A stretch of DNA of 64,000 nucleotides from Nocardia pseudobrasiliensis NBRC 108224 (lineage in GTDB: Bacteria; Actinomycetota; Actinomycetes; Mycobacteriales; Mycobacteriaceae): NCBI RefSeq assembly GCF_001613105.1, contig NZ_BDBS01000001.1, positions 1-64,000 on the forward strand, read 5' to 3'. A program made the position numbers and the translations under genes. The notes under the pieces are model-generated. The model saw only the letters and a list, made by a program, of their open reading frames with translations. It was not told the origin of the DNA and did not search any database. Positions 35,001 to 44,467 of this stretch are shown piece by piece (the first letter of the stretch is position 1; each line of letters starts with the position of its first letter).

Positions 35001-35608
35001 GCGGCCGGTGCGATCTGTGCGGCCCGAGCCGCGGCCCAGCCGTCCTGGCCCACCGTGGACGTTTTCAGCGCATCGCCATCGATGATCTGTTCGTAGGCGG
35101 ATTCGTCCACCGGGAACAGCGAGCGCTGCCCCTCCGAGACTGGCATTCGCTCCGGCGTCTCGCGAATATTCGCGCGCAACAGATCCTCGGTCCGATCCGC
35201 GGCTTCGCCGACCGGATCCGGTGTGGCGGGCAGCGTGGACTTCGCGCGGGTGCGCACCAGGGCCGTGCAGTCCGCGGCGAAGGTACCGTCGAAGAATGTC
35301 GCCCCCGCGATCAGATCGGCCCCGGCGCGCAGGGCGCTCAGGGTTTGCCCATGGGCGCGGGTGAGCGCGCCCAGAGTCGCGGCGGGGGAGCCGGGCTCGA
35401 CGGATTCGATGCGGATCGGCTCGTCCGCGAAGCGTTCTCGCAGCTGGTCGAGCATTTCGGCGGGGAACGGGAGCATATCGATACCGGTATCGACCGGACC
35501 GACGAGGCCGAGTTCGGCGTCGAGCGCGCGCAGCAGCGCGAACTCGCAGCGCGCCGCCTCCACCAGGTCACCGGTGCTGCACACGACACGATCACCGAAC
35601 AGAATCAA
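32060..35608 (-). CDS. TM0106-type RecB-like nuclease fused to SF1 helicase
   Basis: This protein of about 1182 residues has an N-terminal RecB-like nuclease region (FDGTFAADCTALV near 108-120, a D-x-x-K element GDALKT near 180, and a Cys cluster CGHCSTC near 306). A Dna2/UPF1-like helicase follows, with Walker A QGPPGTGKT near 818, TERFQGREA and a late TTAVSRAMWAA motif. Family members usually have a DEAGQ Walker B; here it reads VIPDAGH near 920, so the metal-binding Asp is Pro and the Glu is Asp, which should affect ATP hydrolysis. The role is probably DNA repair. The start is TTG at 35608, preceded by GGAGGG; longer upstream readings cross into the divergent gene. It is monocistronic. Confidence 0.78.
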   Translation of the reverse strand: MILFGDRVVCSTGDLVEAARCEFALLRALDAELGLVGPVDTGIDMLPFPAEMLDQLRERFADEPIRIESVEPGSPAATLGALTRAHGQTLSALRAGADLIAGATFFDGTFAADCTALVRTRAKSTLPATPDPVGEAADRTEDLLRANIRETPERMPVSEGQRSLFPVDESAYEQIIDGDALKTSTVGQDGWAAARAAQIAPAAAAAGPAADPEPDAAAPETTYQLYAVTDAPVVVTLIRLAACAEALQRNGFGVHRQAIVRSAGTERHHDLSDAMTVARARRRRVATVLEAKQDELLPVQWGDRRYLACGHCSTCTDELVTGRDLLLVAGMRPAVRAQLHAAGIATVDRLARTDTAVSGVATQTFSVLRRQAGLQLQRERTGKPVCTVTDAAALAALPAATPGDVFLTLAGTPPTVVGVGVAPTRATEEGEQPAAILFHAFDIAHDPAALLEFLADRQEHHPDLRVYHYRSPARELLAELCARCGVDEEIAADLLGSLLDLYPIVRAALMIGERAYRLGDLTTLLDRVPESDGDPMESECALTLLVRDRLRALADEHGVRARPAPRDTMAEAPSAVEAALREFAFDTDEPRTPAQDIAALTAAVLAYHRRERQPLHWAHADRLHRPIAEWADTPGVLVADWGTVDTKWHSTGQRPMRRYLKLTGRLGTGSAPPPGTPVLTLYDRPVPGMTAAPGRRAIATATVLGCARDDNFDDIVRVEESLPEGCAPYDDLPVAIVPRPPGSDENIAAALEYTANELLGTLPEAPLTAAFDLLCRRRPRTRSGAALPEVFGDHAAAVAAAVLDLDDSYVAVQGPPGTGKTDTGARVIERLVTRHSWRIGVVAGSHSAVEEVLDAVVRAGVLPELVAKSDAQEVAPEWLTIDPDRYPRFLDNAVNGCVIGGLPGDVADPDRIPPGSLDLLVIPDAGHFPLADAVALAGSARNLLLLGDPAPLPTHGVHPEPVAESALGRLVGEATTLPPDFGYFLDRTWRMHPQLCGPVSRLRYGDRLRSNETVTLARELADISPGVRMAPVEHRGNGTESAEEAREIVRQVRALLGLPWQQGAVMRKLHPHDILVVAPYHAQVARIRTLLSRARIEDVVVGTTERFQGREAAVVLISTTTSTPADAPHGIGALLSRHWLTTAVSRAMWAAVIVHSALLTEYLPETPAELADLAAFLDLSNP

Positions 35609-35755
35609 TCGCGGCCCTCCTGTGTCTCGGACACCCGCACCCGACCGCGCGTTCTCGCGACCCGAGCCGCGCAACAGAGTAATCAGTCGAGGTGGCGGGG
35701 AGTGGCGCGAGGGGGGCGTGTCGCGAGAGCGACCGAACGGAAGGATTACCGGGAT

Positions 35756-36583
35756 ATGCAGACGGGACAACCGAGCCGGACCGCGCTGGCGGCCGCCCGC
35801 TACCGCGCCGATCATCAGGATCTGGAGGGCGGCAACATCTTTCGCGACCCGCTGGCCCGCGCCATTGTCGGCGAAACCGGTCCGGACGAGCGATTCACCG
35901 AGAAATGGCGACAGCGCATGCGCGGATATATCGCCGTGCGCGCGCGATTCGCCGAGGATGCGCTCGCGGCGGCCGCGGCCCGCGGAACCGGACAGGTGGT
36001 GATCCTCGGGGCGGGTCTGGACACTTTCGCCTATCGCAATCCGCATCCGGGATTGCGGGTGTTCGAGGTCGACCATCCGGACACTCAGACGTGGAAGTGC
36101 GAGCGGCTCGCGCGGGCCGGAATCGAGATCCCCGACTCCGTCGCCTATGTCCCGGTGGACTTCGAACGAGACGCGCTGGGCGCGAGCCTGACCGCGGCCG
36201 GACTCGACCCCGAGTGCCCGGCGTTCGTGATCTGGCTGGGCGTCACGGTCTACCTCACCCGCGCGGCGATCGATGAAACCCTGCGTGTGCTCGGTGGTCT
36301 CGCACCGGACACCGAACTGGTCTTCGACTACGGCCCGCCCATCGTGCCCCCGCCGACCGCCGAACTGCGGGCCGTGCACGAGGAACGTGAGCGCCGCCTG
36401 GCCGCGGTGGGGGAGCGGTGGATCAGCTTCTTCACCCCGGAGCAGATCGCGGAAATCCTGTCCGGCAACGGTTTCGCGGTCGCGGAGGATCTGTCGGTGG
36501 TCGAACTCGCGGGTCGCTACGTGGGCCGGGAGGTGCCGACCACGGCCGGGCCCCGCCTGATTCGCGCGCGCGTGGCCCGGTGA
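35756..36583 (+). CDS. SAM-dependent methyltransferase, LCMT/TIGR00027-type
   Basis: This 275-residue protein has RTALAAARYRADHQ at the N-terminus, the SAM loop VVILGAGLDTFAYR near residues 81-94, FEVDHPDTQTWK near 102-113, and WLGVTVYLTRAAI near 162-174. This pattern defines the leucine-carboxyl-methyltransferase-like family that is highly expanded in mycobacteria and nocardiae. Targets are mostly unknown and probably small molecules or polyketides. The start is ATG at 35756. The next gene follows after 12 bases, so the two may be co-transcribed. Confidence 0.85.
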   Translation: MQTGQPSRTALAAARYRADHQDLEGGNIFRDPLARAIVGETGPDERFTEKWRQRMRGYIAVRARFAEDALAAAAARGTGQVVILGAGLDTFAYRNPHPGLRVFEVDHPDTQTWKCERLARAGIEIPDSVAYVPVDFERDALGASLTAAGLDPECPAFVIWLGVTVYLTRAAIDETLRVLGGLAPDTELVFDYGPPIVPPPTAELRAVHEERERRLAAVGERWISFFTPEQIAEILSGNGFAVAEDLSVVELAGRYVGREVPTTAGPRLIRARVAR

Positions 36584-36595
36584 CAGGATTCGGAT

Positions 36596-37192
36596 ATGCC
36601 CTATTTCCAAGGTGAGCGCGGCCGCCTGCACTATCGCCAGTGGGCGGTGGCGGATCCGGCGGCGGTGCTGGTGCTGCTGCCCGGAACCGGACAGCACAGC
36701 GGCCACTATCACCGCTTCGCCCGCGCGCTCGGCACCGGCGGTATCGAGACCTGGGGTCTGGACCTGCCGGGTCAGGGCCTGAGCGAGGGCGATCCGCATG
36801 CGCCGGGCACACCGGTCGAATTGGCTCCCGACGCCCGCGAACTCGTCGCGATCGCCCGAGCGCGGCGGCCCGCGTCGCCGCTGGTGGTGTTCGGACATTC
36901 GCTCGGCGCGGCCACGGCGATCCTCGCCCGTCCCGACTGCGCGGGCCTGGTGCTCAGCGGCATCCCGCGTCGCGCGCTCACCGATCTGCCCGGGGTCGCG
37001 ATCCTGGCGCTGCACGGCGTCGACGATCGACGCACGCCGATCGATCCGGTCCGGGAGTGGTCGGCGGGGCGGGATTCGACCACGCTGATCGAATATCCCG
37101 ACACCGGTCACGATGTGCTGCACGAGCCCGCGTCGCGGCAGGTCACCGCGGATGTCGTCGAGTGGATCCTGGCCGTGGGCCCGGCCACCTAG
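36596..37192 (+). CDS. Alpha/beta-hydrolase, short lysophospholipase-like form
   Basis: This 198-residue protein has the core of a monoacylglycerol-lipase-like hydrolase: LLPGTGQHSGHYHRFA, GLDLPGQGLSEGDPHA, the nucleophile elbow FGHSLGAATA (Ser near residue 103), and the late His in DTGHDVLHEP. It is about 80 residues shorter than typical relatives, with the loss in the lid region. All three catalytic elements remain, so activity is plausible. A second copy of its C-terminal tail follows directly downstream as a fragment. Confidence 0.8.
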   Translation: MPYFQGERGRLHYRQWAVADPAAVLVLLPGTGQHSGHYHRFARALGTGGIETWGLDLPGQGLSEGDPHAPGTPVELAPDARELVAIARARRPASPLVVFGHSLGAATAILARPDCAGLVLSGIPRRALTDLPGVAILALHGVDDRRTPIDPVREWSAGRDSTTLIEYPDTGHDVLHEPASRQVTADVVEWILAVGPAT

Positions 37193-37203
37193 ACTTGCGC
37201 CAG

Positions 37204-37284
37204 TATGCCGATGCCGGGCACGATCTGCTGCACGAGCCGGTACATGCACGGGTTACGGCCGACATCGCGGAGTGGATCGACGAC
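37204..37284 (+). pseudogene. Duplicated tail fragment of the alpha/beta-hydrolase
   Basis: The translation YADAGHDLLHEPVHARVTAD then IAEWID closely parallels the end of the preceding gene (YPDTGHDVLHEPASRQVTAD then VVEWIL). It begins 11 bases after that gene's stop and has no start codon or N-terminal part. It looks like the surviving end of a tandem duplicate whose remainder was deleted, or of an original gene fused to a paralogue. Confidence 0.7.
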
Positions 37285-37340
37285 TGCTCGCGCCGAACGG
37301 CGTGGGGTCGAGGTGAACCGAGCACGAGAAAGGGGGACCG

Positions 37341-37736
37341 GTGCAATCACAACAAGACGGAGATCTGCGCAGTGACGTCGCGGCCCTGACGCAGGCGGTC
37401 GACGACGGCGAGTTGTGGATCGACAGGGTTCTCGTGGCCGACGGTACGCACGAACGCTGCGCGCGCCGCTACGAATTGCTGGCCGATCAGGTCGAACAGC
37501 AACTCGGCGTGCTGCGCGCGGCCGGAACACTGCCCGGCTTCGGCGGTTTCGAATCGGGCAATTCGCTGCGCCGCGGATTCGAGGGCAAGGCGGCCGACGC
37601 GTTGCAGCGGTTGCAGGAGTACGCCGACGCGGCCCGCCAGCTCGCCCAGACGCTGCGCGCGGCGGGTTCGGCCTACGCGCAACACGATGCCGATGTGGCC
37701 GCGGCCATCGGGCGGGTGGGGGTGGGTCATGCGTGA
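37341..37736 (+). CDS. ESX-associated helical protein (WXG100/EspC-like)
   Basis: This 131-residue, mostly helical protein contains a central turn with GFGGFESGNSLRRGFEGKAA and a long C-terminal helix. It resembles small type VII secretion substrates that pair with PPE-type partners. The start is GTG at 37341, preceded by AAGGGGGA. It overlaps the downstream PPE-like gene by eight bases, and an EspG-like gene follows, so the three form one secretion-related unit. The family call is by layout and context rather than strong motif. Confidence 0.6.
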   Translation: MQSQQDGDLRSDVAALTQAVDDGELWIDRVLVADGTHERCARRYELLADQVEQQLGVLRAAGTLPGFGGFESGNSLRRGFEGKAADALQRLQEYADAARQLAQTLRAAGSAYAQHDADVAAAIGRVGVGHA

Positions 37737-39036
37737 GGTGGGCGGCGGTGGCGGTCGCGCGAGCGGACCGCACAGCGATCCGGATTACGCGCCGAACTGT
37801 GAGGTGTTCGATCATCTCGGCTACGACGAGATCTATCGCGGTGTGGCACAGCTGAAGCCGGAGGTGCTGACCGCCGGGCGGCAGGCCTGGCAGGGTTCGG
37901 CGAGTGGTATGGCCGAGGCGGTGCAGCAGGCCCATGCCGAAATTCGCGCGGCCATCGCCGATGGCTGGCGCGGTACCGCCGCCGATCTGGCCGCGGGCGC
38001 GGTCGCCTCGTTCGAGGATCTGGGTCGCCAGCTGTCGGATGTGATGGCCGAGGTCGGCAATCGGCTCGGACAGGCCAATGACGCCGCGGAGACGCTGCGG
38101 TCGGCGCTGGCCCAGCCGGTGCAAAATCAGCCCGACCTCGAGGCGGCCCTGCTGGATCCGCGCCGTGCGGCGGCCAATGTGTCGGTGCAGAAGATGGCGG
38201 AGAATCTGCGGTTGGACGCGGTGCGGGTGATGAATTCGGTGTACGCCGAGACCTTTCTGCCGACCGGTCACAATGTCCCGGCCTTCCAGGACGGCGGCAT
38301 GTATCCGGCCCCGGCCGTGGTGGAGGGGCCCGCGGATCCGACGGCGCCGGGCGGGGGTTCGGCCGATGTGATGGCTCCCGGCGCCGCGCCGAAGACCGAG
38401 ACACAGCCGGAGGCGCGGACCGAGACCGTGCGGCCCACCGCGGCGGTGTCGAATGCCGCCGCGGCACAACCGCAGAACGTTGTGGCGGACGCCGCCGCGG
38501 TGGTTTCGACCCAGCCCGCCGCGGCCGCCGGGATGACACCCGTCGCCGCGACCCAGCCCGCCGCGGCCGTCGCGCCCGCGGCCGTCCCGGTCGCGGGCGA
38601 ATCCGTTCCGGTCAATAGTCCTGTGTCGCAGGCGGTTTCAGCCGTCGAACCCCCGGCGGGCGGTGCGGTCGCGGCCGTCGCGCCCGTTTCGGCCGCGGTC
38701 ACCCGTGCGGCCTCGACCGAATCCGAGTCCCAACGCAAGCGCACCGATCGCGACGAACACGGCGACGCGAGCGCCAATGCCATCGGTGGTATGGGCGCGG
38801 GTGTGGTCGGTGGTCTGGCCGGTGGCGCGTTCGCGGCGGGCGGTGACGCCCTGCGCCCGAATTCCGCGGCCCCGGTGCGGCCCAAACCCGCCCGCATCGA
38901 GGACGAGGACGACGAGGACTACTACCCCGATTTCGACGAGCCGACCTTCCTGGAACCGTCCGAGCCCGGCGGTGAACTGGTCGGTCGGATGAAGCCGACC
39001 ACGCCACCCGTGTTGGGGGAATGGGCTGAGGAGTGA
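37729..39036 (+). CDS. PPE-like / WXG-domain protein with Ala/Pro/Val-rich tail
   Basis: This protein of 435 residues has an N-terminal helical domain of about 170 residues with the turn DGWRGTAADLA near 81-91, a WXG motif. A long low-complexity region rich in Ala, Pro and Val follows (about 190-350), then a Gly-rich hydrophobic segment GGMGAGVVGGLAGGAFAAGG and an acidic tail DEDDEDYYPDFDEP. This is the usual layout of nocardial PPE-type ESX substrates. It is coupled on both sides to ESX-associated genes. It is probably secreted as a heterodimer with the upstream product, with the downstream EspG-like protein as chaperone. Confidence 0.7.
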   Translation: MREVGGGGGRASGPHSDPDYAPNCEVFDHLGYDEIYRGVAQLKPEVLTAGRQAWQGSASGMAEAVQQAHAEIRAAIADGWRGTAADLAAGAVASFEDLGRQLSDVMAEVGNRLGQANDAAETLRSALAQPVQNQPDLEAALLDPRRAAANVSVQKMAENLRLDAVRVMNSVYAETFLPTGHNVPAFQDGGMYPAPAVVEGPADPTAPGGGSADVMAPGAAPKTETQPEARTETVRPTAAVSNAAAAQPQNVVADAAAVVSTQPAAAAGMTPVAATQPAAAVAPAAVPVAGESVPVNSPVSQAVSAVEPPAGGAVAAVAPVSAAVTRAASTESESQRKRTDRDEHGDASANAIGGMGAGVVGGLAGGAFAAGGDALRPNSAAPVRPKPARIEDEDDEDYYPDFDEPTFLEPSEPGGELVGRMKPTTPPVLGEWAEE

Positions 39037-39791
39037 AATGGACCCTCACCCCCGATCAGTTCGCCCTGGCCTGGGAGCGCACCGACGGTGACCGCATTCC
39101 GTATCCGCTCGCGGTGCGGTTGTCGGCGCGCACCAGCGACGAGCGGGCGGCGCAGTTACCCGCACTGAACGAATGGTGCGCGCGCACATTGGATCCGGAT
39201 CTGGAGGCGGCGCTGCGCGTGCTGTCCCGGCCGACCATCCGGGTGGAGGTGTTCGGCGAGCAGGGTCCGCGCGAGGACGCGCGGCCGGTGCGCGTGCTGG
39301 GGGCCGCGACCGGACACGTCACGGTGGTCGCCGCGCAGCGGGCCGGGGTGGACCCGGATCGCGGCGGTGAGGTGCGATTATTCGTCGGTAATGCGAAAAC
39401 CCTTGCGCCCCGGGTCGTCTCGGTTCTTCCCGAATGCGGTCCGGGCGGCCTGCCGAAATTCACCGCACCGCTGGATCGGGTGCGGGAGGACAGCCGCGAT
39501 CTGGTGACGGTGCCGGTGTCCGGACCCTCGGTGTCGGCGCGGATGCGGCGGCTGCTCAAACAGCCGCGCGAGGGGATCGGCCAGATCGTGGTGTCGGTCC
39601 GGCGCGCGGACGATACCGTCCGGCCGCTGGGCGCGCTGTGCTGGATCGATGTGGCCGGGGACGGCCGCTACGCGGTGCGCGCCCGCACCGAGGTCGAGAT
39701 CGTGCCGGTGACCGCGGAAGCCTTCGCGGGTCAGCTGCGCCCGCTGATCGCCGCGGCCGAGCGATTGGTCGACGAACACGCCTACTGGTGA
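39033..39791 (+). CDS. EspG-like ESX secretion chaperone
   Basis: This 252-residue protein starts WTLTPDQFALAWERTDGDRI and ends with the EAFAGQLRPLIAAAERLVDE helix, matching the EspG family that binds PPE proteins in the cytosol before type VII export. The GTG start at 39033 overlaps the PPE-like stop by four bases, which strongly supports the partnership. No ATPase or membrane component of an ESX system is nearby, so this is a substrate/chaperone island that depends on a core elsewhere in the genome. Confidence 0.82.
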   Translation: MKWTLTPDQFALAWERTDGDRIPYPLAVRLSARTSDERAAQLPALNEWCARTLDPDLEAALRVLSRPTIRVEVFGEQGPREDARPVRVLGAATGHVTVVAAQRAGVDPDRGGEVRLFVGNAKTLAPRVVSVLPECGPGGLPKFTAPLDRVREDSRDLVTVPVSGPSVSARMRRLLKQPREGIGQIVVSVRRADDTVRPLGALCWIDVAGDGRYAVRARTEVEIVPVTAEAFAGQLRPLIAAAERLVDEHAYW

Positions 39792-39805
39792 ATTACGTTA
39801 CCCCC

Positions 39806-40339
39806 GTGCCACTGTACGAATTCGAGGGTAAGCGCCCCCTGATCGATCCCACCGCGTTCATCGCCCCGACCGCCACGCTGATCGGCGATGTGCGGGTCGA
39901 GGCGGGCGCGTCGGTCTGGTACGGCGCGGTGCTGCGCGCGGATCTGGCGCCGATCACCGTGCGCGAGCGCGCCAATGTTCAGGACAACGCGGTCGTGCAC
40001 ACCGCCGAGGATGTGCCGGTGGAGATCGGTGCGGGCGCGACGATCGCGCACAGCGTGGTATTGCACGGGGCGATCGTCGGCGCGGAAGCCATTGTGGGCA
40101 ACGGGAGTACGGTTCTCGATCAGGCCCGGATCGGGGCGCGCACCATGATCGCCGCGCATTCGCTGGTCCAGCCGGGCGCCGAGATTCCCGACGACGTTCT
40201 TGCCGCGGGAACGCCCGCCACGGTCAAGCGTTCGATCACGCCGGGGACCCCGGCCGCGGGGTGGATCGCGATCAATCCCGGCTACTACGCCGAACTGGCC
40301 CAGCGGCATCGACGCGGTATCGAGCCCGTGCCGGAGTGA
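39806..40339 (+). CDS. Gamma-class carbonic anhydrase-like hexapeptide-repeat protein
   Basis: This 177-residue left-handed beta-helix protein has hexapeptide repeats and the metal-ligand histidines of gamma-carbonic anhydrases: NVQDNAVVH, then IAHSVVLHG with two more His. Motifs ASVWYGAVLRAD and the C-terminal GTPATVKR are standard for the YrdA/CaiE branch. The GTG at 39806 gives the usual MPLYEFEGK start; an in-frame GTG at 39788 overlaps the EspG stop and would add six residues. Function as carbonic anhydrase or acyl-transfer partner cannot be decided. Confidence 0.85.
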   Translation: MPLYEFEGKRPLIDPTAFIAPTATLIGDVRVEAGASVWYGAVLRADLAPITVRERANVQDNAVVHTAEDVPVEIGAGATIAHSVVLHGAIVGAEAIVGNGSTVLDQARIGARTMIAAHSLVQPGAEIPDDVLAAGTPATVKRSITPGTPAAGWIAINPGYYAELAQRHRRGIEPVPE

Positions 40340-40344
40340 TCGCC

Positions 40345-40971
40345 TCAGGGCCGCAACAGCGTGAGGACCTCATCATCGGTGAGCTGATGAAAATCCTCGT
40401 ACGCGCCGCCGACGCCGCCGAGGACGCGAGGCACGTACGGGCACACCACCCGATCGCACAGCTGCTCCACGCGGCGCAGGGCCTCCAGCGAGGAGACCGG
40501 GACGGCCACCACCAGCAGACGCGGTTCGTGCAGTCGCGCGATCTCGCAGGCCGCGACCACGGTCGCGCCGGTGGCCATGCCGTCGTCGACGATCACGGCG
40601 GTGCGATCCTTCAGCGGAACGGGCGGGACCAACGCGCGCAGAACCTGTTGGCGCCGTTCGAGTTCCGCGAGTTCCTGCTGTTCGACGGCCGCCAGCTGCT
40701 CGGGGCGCACACCGGAATGTTCGAGTACGTCGTCGTTGAGGATGCGCACCCCGCCCTCGCCGATCGCACCCATCGCCAGCTCCGGCTGCCACGGCACACC
40801 CAGCTTGCGGACCAGCAGCACATCCAGATCCCCGCCGATGACCGATCGCACCGCGGCCGCCACCGGGACGCCACCGCGGGGCAGTCCCAGCACCAGCGGG
40901 TCCGCCGCTCGCAGGTGGTTGAGCGACCCACCCAGTGAGCGACCGGCGGCGACCCGATCGGGATAGATCAT
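40345..40971 (-). CDS. Phosphoribosyltransferase-family protein
   Basis: This 208-residue protein has the PRPP-binding motif TAVIVDDGMATGATVVAA near residues 121-138 and the N-terminal LVLGLPRGGVPVAAAV. It belongs to the type I PRTase-like family found in the dormancy regulons of mycobacteria, whose substrates are unknown. The PRPP loop is intact, unlike in the relative at 52.5 kb. The start is ATG at 40971. It converges with the carbonic anhydrase gene, five bases apart. Confidence 0.85.
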   Translation of the reverse strand: MIYPDRVAAGRSLGGSLNHLRAADPLVLGLPRGGVPVAAAVRSVIGGDLDVLLVRKLGVPWQPELAMGAIGEGGVRILNDDVLEHSGVRPEQLAAVEQQELAELERRQQVLRALVPPVPLKDRTAVIVDDGMATGATVVAACEIARLHEPRLLVVAVPVSSLEALRRVEQLCDRVVCPYVPRVLGGVGGAYEDFHQLTDDEVLTLLRP

Positions 40972-41010
40972 TGTGCTGCCCAGTCTAGTTGCCCCGGCGC
41001 GGAATTGCTC

Positions 41011-41976
41011 CTACGGAGTAATCGAGAATCGGCGAAGCGCCAGGCTCGGATTGGTGGCGCGGACCCGCTCGAGGTGGTCGAGGTCGATGCGGGCCGTGGC
41101 GATTCCGCTGGCCTCGCCGAGTTCGGCGACCACCGTGCCCATCGGATCGACGATCATCGACGAACCCGACCCGCGAGGGGTGGCGTGATCGGCGGCGGCG
41201 ACGTAGACGGTGTTCTCGATGGCCCGCGCGCGCAGCAGCGTGGTCCACTGGTCGACCTTCGCCGGGCCCGGAATCCATTGCGCCGGAAGCAGAAGCACCT
41301 GCGCGCCCGCGGCGGCCACCCGGCGGCAGCCCTCCGGGAAACGCAGATCGAAACAGGTCTGCAGCCCGAAGGTCACGCCGTCGACGGTGAAGGTCGCGGG
41401 ATCGGTGAGCTCACCGGCCAGCACCAATTCCGATTCGCGGAAGCCGAACGCGTCGTACAGATGCACCTTGCGGTACACCGCCACGAATTCGGCGTCGGGC
41501 CCCGCCGCGACGAGGGTGTTGTAGATCCGCCCCGGCTCCGCGCCGCCCGGCGACTCCACCACGCCCGCCACCAGATGCACCCCGAATTCGGCCGCCAGCC
41601 CGCGCAATCCGCTCACCCACGGCCCGGTGATCGGCTCGGCCGCCTCGACCGCCCGCTCGTCGAGCCGCGTCGTGGCGAACATCGAATACTCCGGCGCCAC
41701 CACCACCCGCGCCCCGTACTCCGCCGCGGCCCGCACATGCTCGCGCAGCATCGCCAGATTCGCGTCCTTGTCGGTATAGGGGTCGAACTGCACCACGGTC
41801 ACATCGACCGCGCGGGCCGCCGCGGGCGTGGGCGAGGTGAGGGGCTGCGGCACGGGCTCGGGTTCGGTACCCGCCGCGGGGGTGGCCGCGGCAACCGTCG
41901 CGGCGGTCGAACCGCTGATCACGACCGACGGAAACGGGTCTGAGACAGGGCGCGCGGGCGGCTGCTGGGGTTGCAT
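41011..41976 (-). CDS. Carbon-nitrogen hydrolase (nitrilase superfamily amidase)
   Basis: This protein of 321 residues has the nitrilase-fold catalytic triad: Glu in VVVAPEYSMF, Lys in YRKVHLYDAF, and Cys in LQTCFDLRFPEGC. It should hydrolyse a small amide or deaminate an omega-amidate-type substrate. The 45 or so residues before VDVTVVQFDP are Pro/Ala-rich and unusual for the family, so translation may start later than the ATG at 41976, although no ribosome site favours another start. It lies 39 bases upstream of the phosphoribosyltransferase on the same strand. Confidence 0.82.
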   Translation of the reverse strand: MQPQQPPARPVSDPFPSVVISGSTAATVAAATPAAGTEPEPVPQPLTSPTPAAARAVDVTVVQFDPYTDKDANLAMLREHVRAAAEYGARVVVAPEYSMFATTRLDERAVEAAEPITGPWVSGLRGLAAEFGVHLVAGVVESPGGAEPGRIYNTLVAAGPDAEFVAVYRKVHLYDAFGFRESELVLAGELTDPATFTVDGVTFGLQTCFDLRFPEGCRRVAAAGAQVLLLPAQWIPGPAKVDQWTTLLRARAIENTVYVAAADHATPRGSGSSMIVDPMGTVVAELGEASGIATARIDLDHLERVRATNPSLALRRFSITP

Positions 41977-42633
41977 ACGTCTCACCGTATTGGCCCGATG
42001 GCCGCCGCGACCACTCAACCGCGCTTGTTCCTGCGGAGCCATCCAGCCAACGCGATCCCTACGACTGTCAGGGCCGGGTTGCTCGCGCCGGACGAAAGCC
42101 GGTGTGCCGGCTTCGATTGTTCCCGAACACTGGGCCGTCCGGCCTCGGCTCCCAGCTCGGTCGAAACTGCGCCAGAGTTCGCAATCGGGAGGGCTCTGTC
42201 CGAGTGCTGAGGTCATTGTCAATGTGAGCGCTACGGCCGAACGATAAGTGGGAATGATCTGAAGAAGGGCTGCCGCGTCAATTTATGTCTCGCCGGAGTG
42301 GGATATATAGCCTTTCCGGCTGTTGTGCGGGGACTGAGACTCCGTGGGGTTCGGCCGACGAGCATCCGGTGAGCGGTCGCAGTGGGACTGTGACGCATCG
42401 TTGGGCGTGGGTGTGTTGTGACCCGCGACATGTCGGGGCCCGTTGCAGCGCCTACCGCTGCCGCTGGTCTCAACGTTGGGGCAGTACGAAATTCGGACGA
42501 AACCTCGCCGAGGCCGGTCGGGTCACCCCAGGGGTCGGGCGGGTACCGTCGCCCCGCCGCTACCAGCGGACATGGGTGCCGTCAGGTATCAGTGAAGGTG
42601 GCTGGGACCTGAGCTAGTAAACTGCTGGTCAAT
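41977..42633. other. Long intergenic region upstream of deaD
   Basis: This stretch of 657 bases between divergent genes holds no accepted gene. AAGCCGG (42096-42102) and CCGGCTT (42107-42113) form a 7-base hairpin with a TGTG loop, followed by ATTGTT. The length suggests a long untranslated leader for deaD, common for cold-regulated helicases, but no specific leader element was recognised. A minus-strand open frame ending at 42015 encodes a single hydrophobic helix plus KR-rich tail but has no start codon. Confidence 0.4.
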
Positions 42634-44409
<1,776 letters not shown>

Positions 44410-44410
44410 G

Positions 44411-44461
44411 CCGAAAAGGCCCCGGCCTCCCCGTAATTCGGGGAGGCCGGGGCCTTTTCGG
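44411..44461. terminator. Strong bidirectional intrinsic terminator
   Basis: A perfect inverted repeat with 23-base arms (44411-44433 and 44439-44461) and a TAATT loop starts two bases after the deaD stop. AAAA and TTTT runs flank the GC-rich stem, so it can terminate both deaD and the convergent gene ending at 44468. Confidence 0.95.
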
Positions 44462-44467
44462 GAGTTG

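Noticed and set aside
42015..42212. Minus-strand open frame with a hydrophobic helix and a KR-rich end resembling a sorting-signal tail
   Set aside because: It has no ATG, GTG or TTG before the helix and no upstream domain; at most it is a gene relic.
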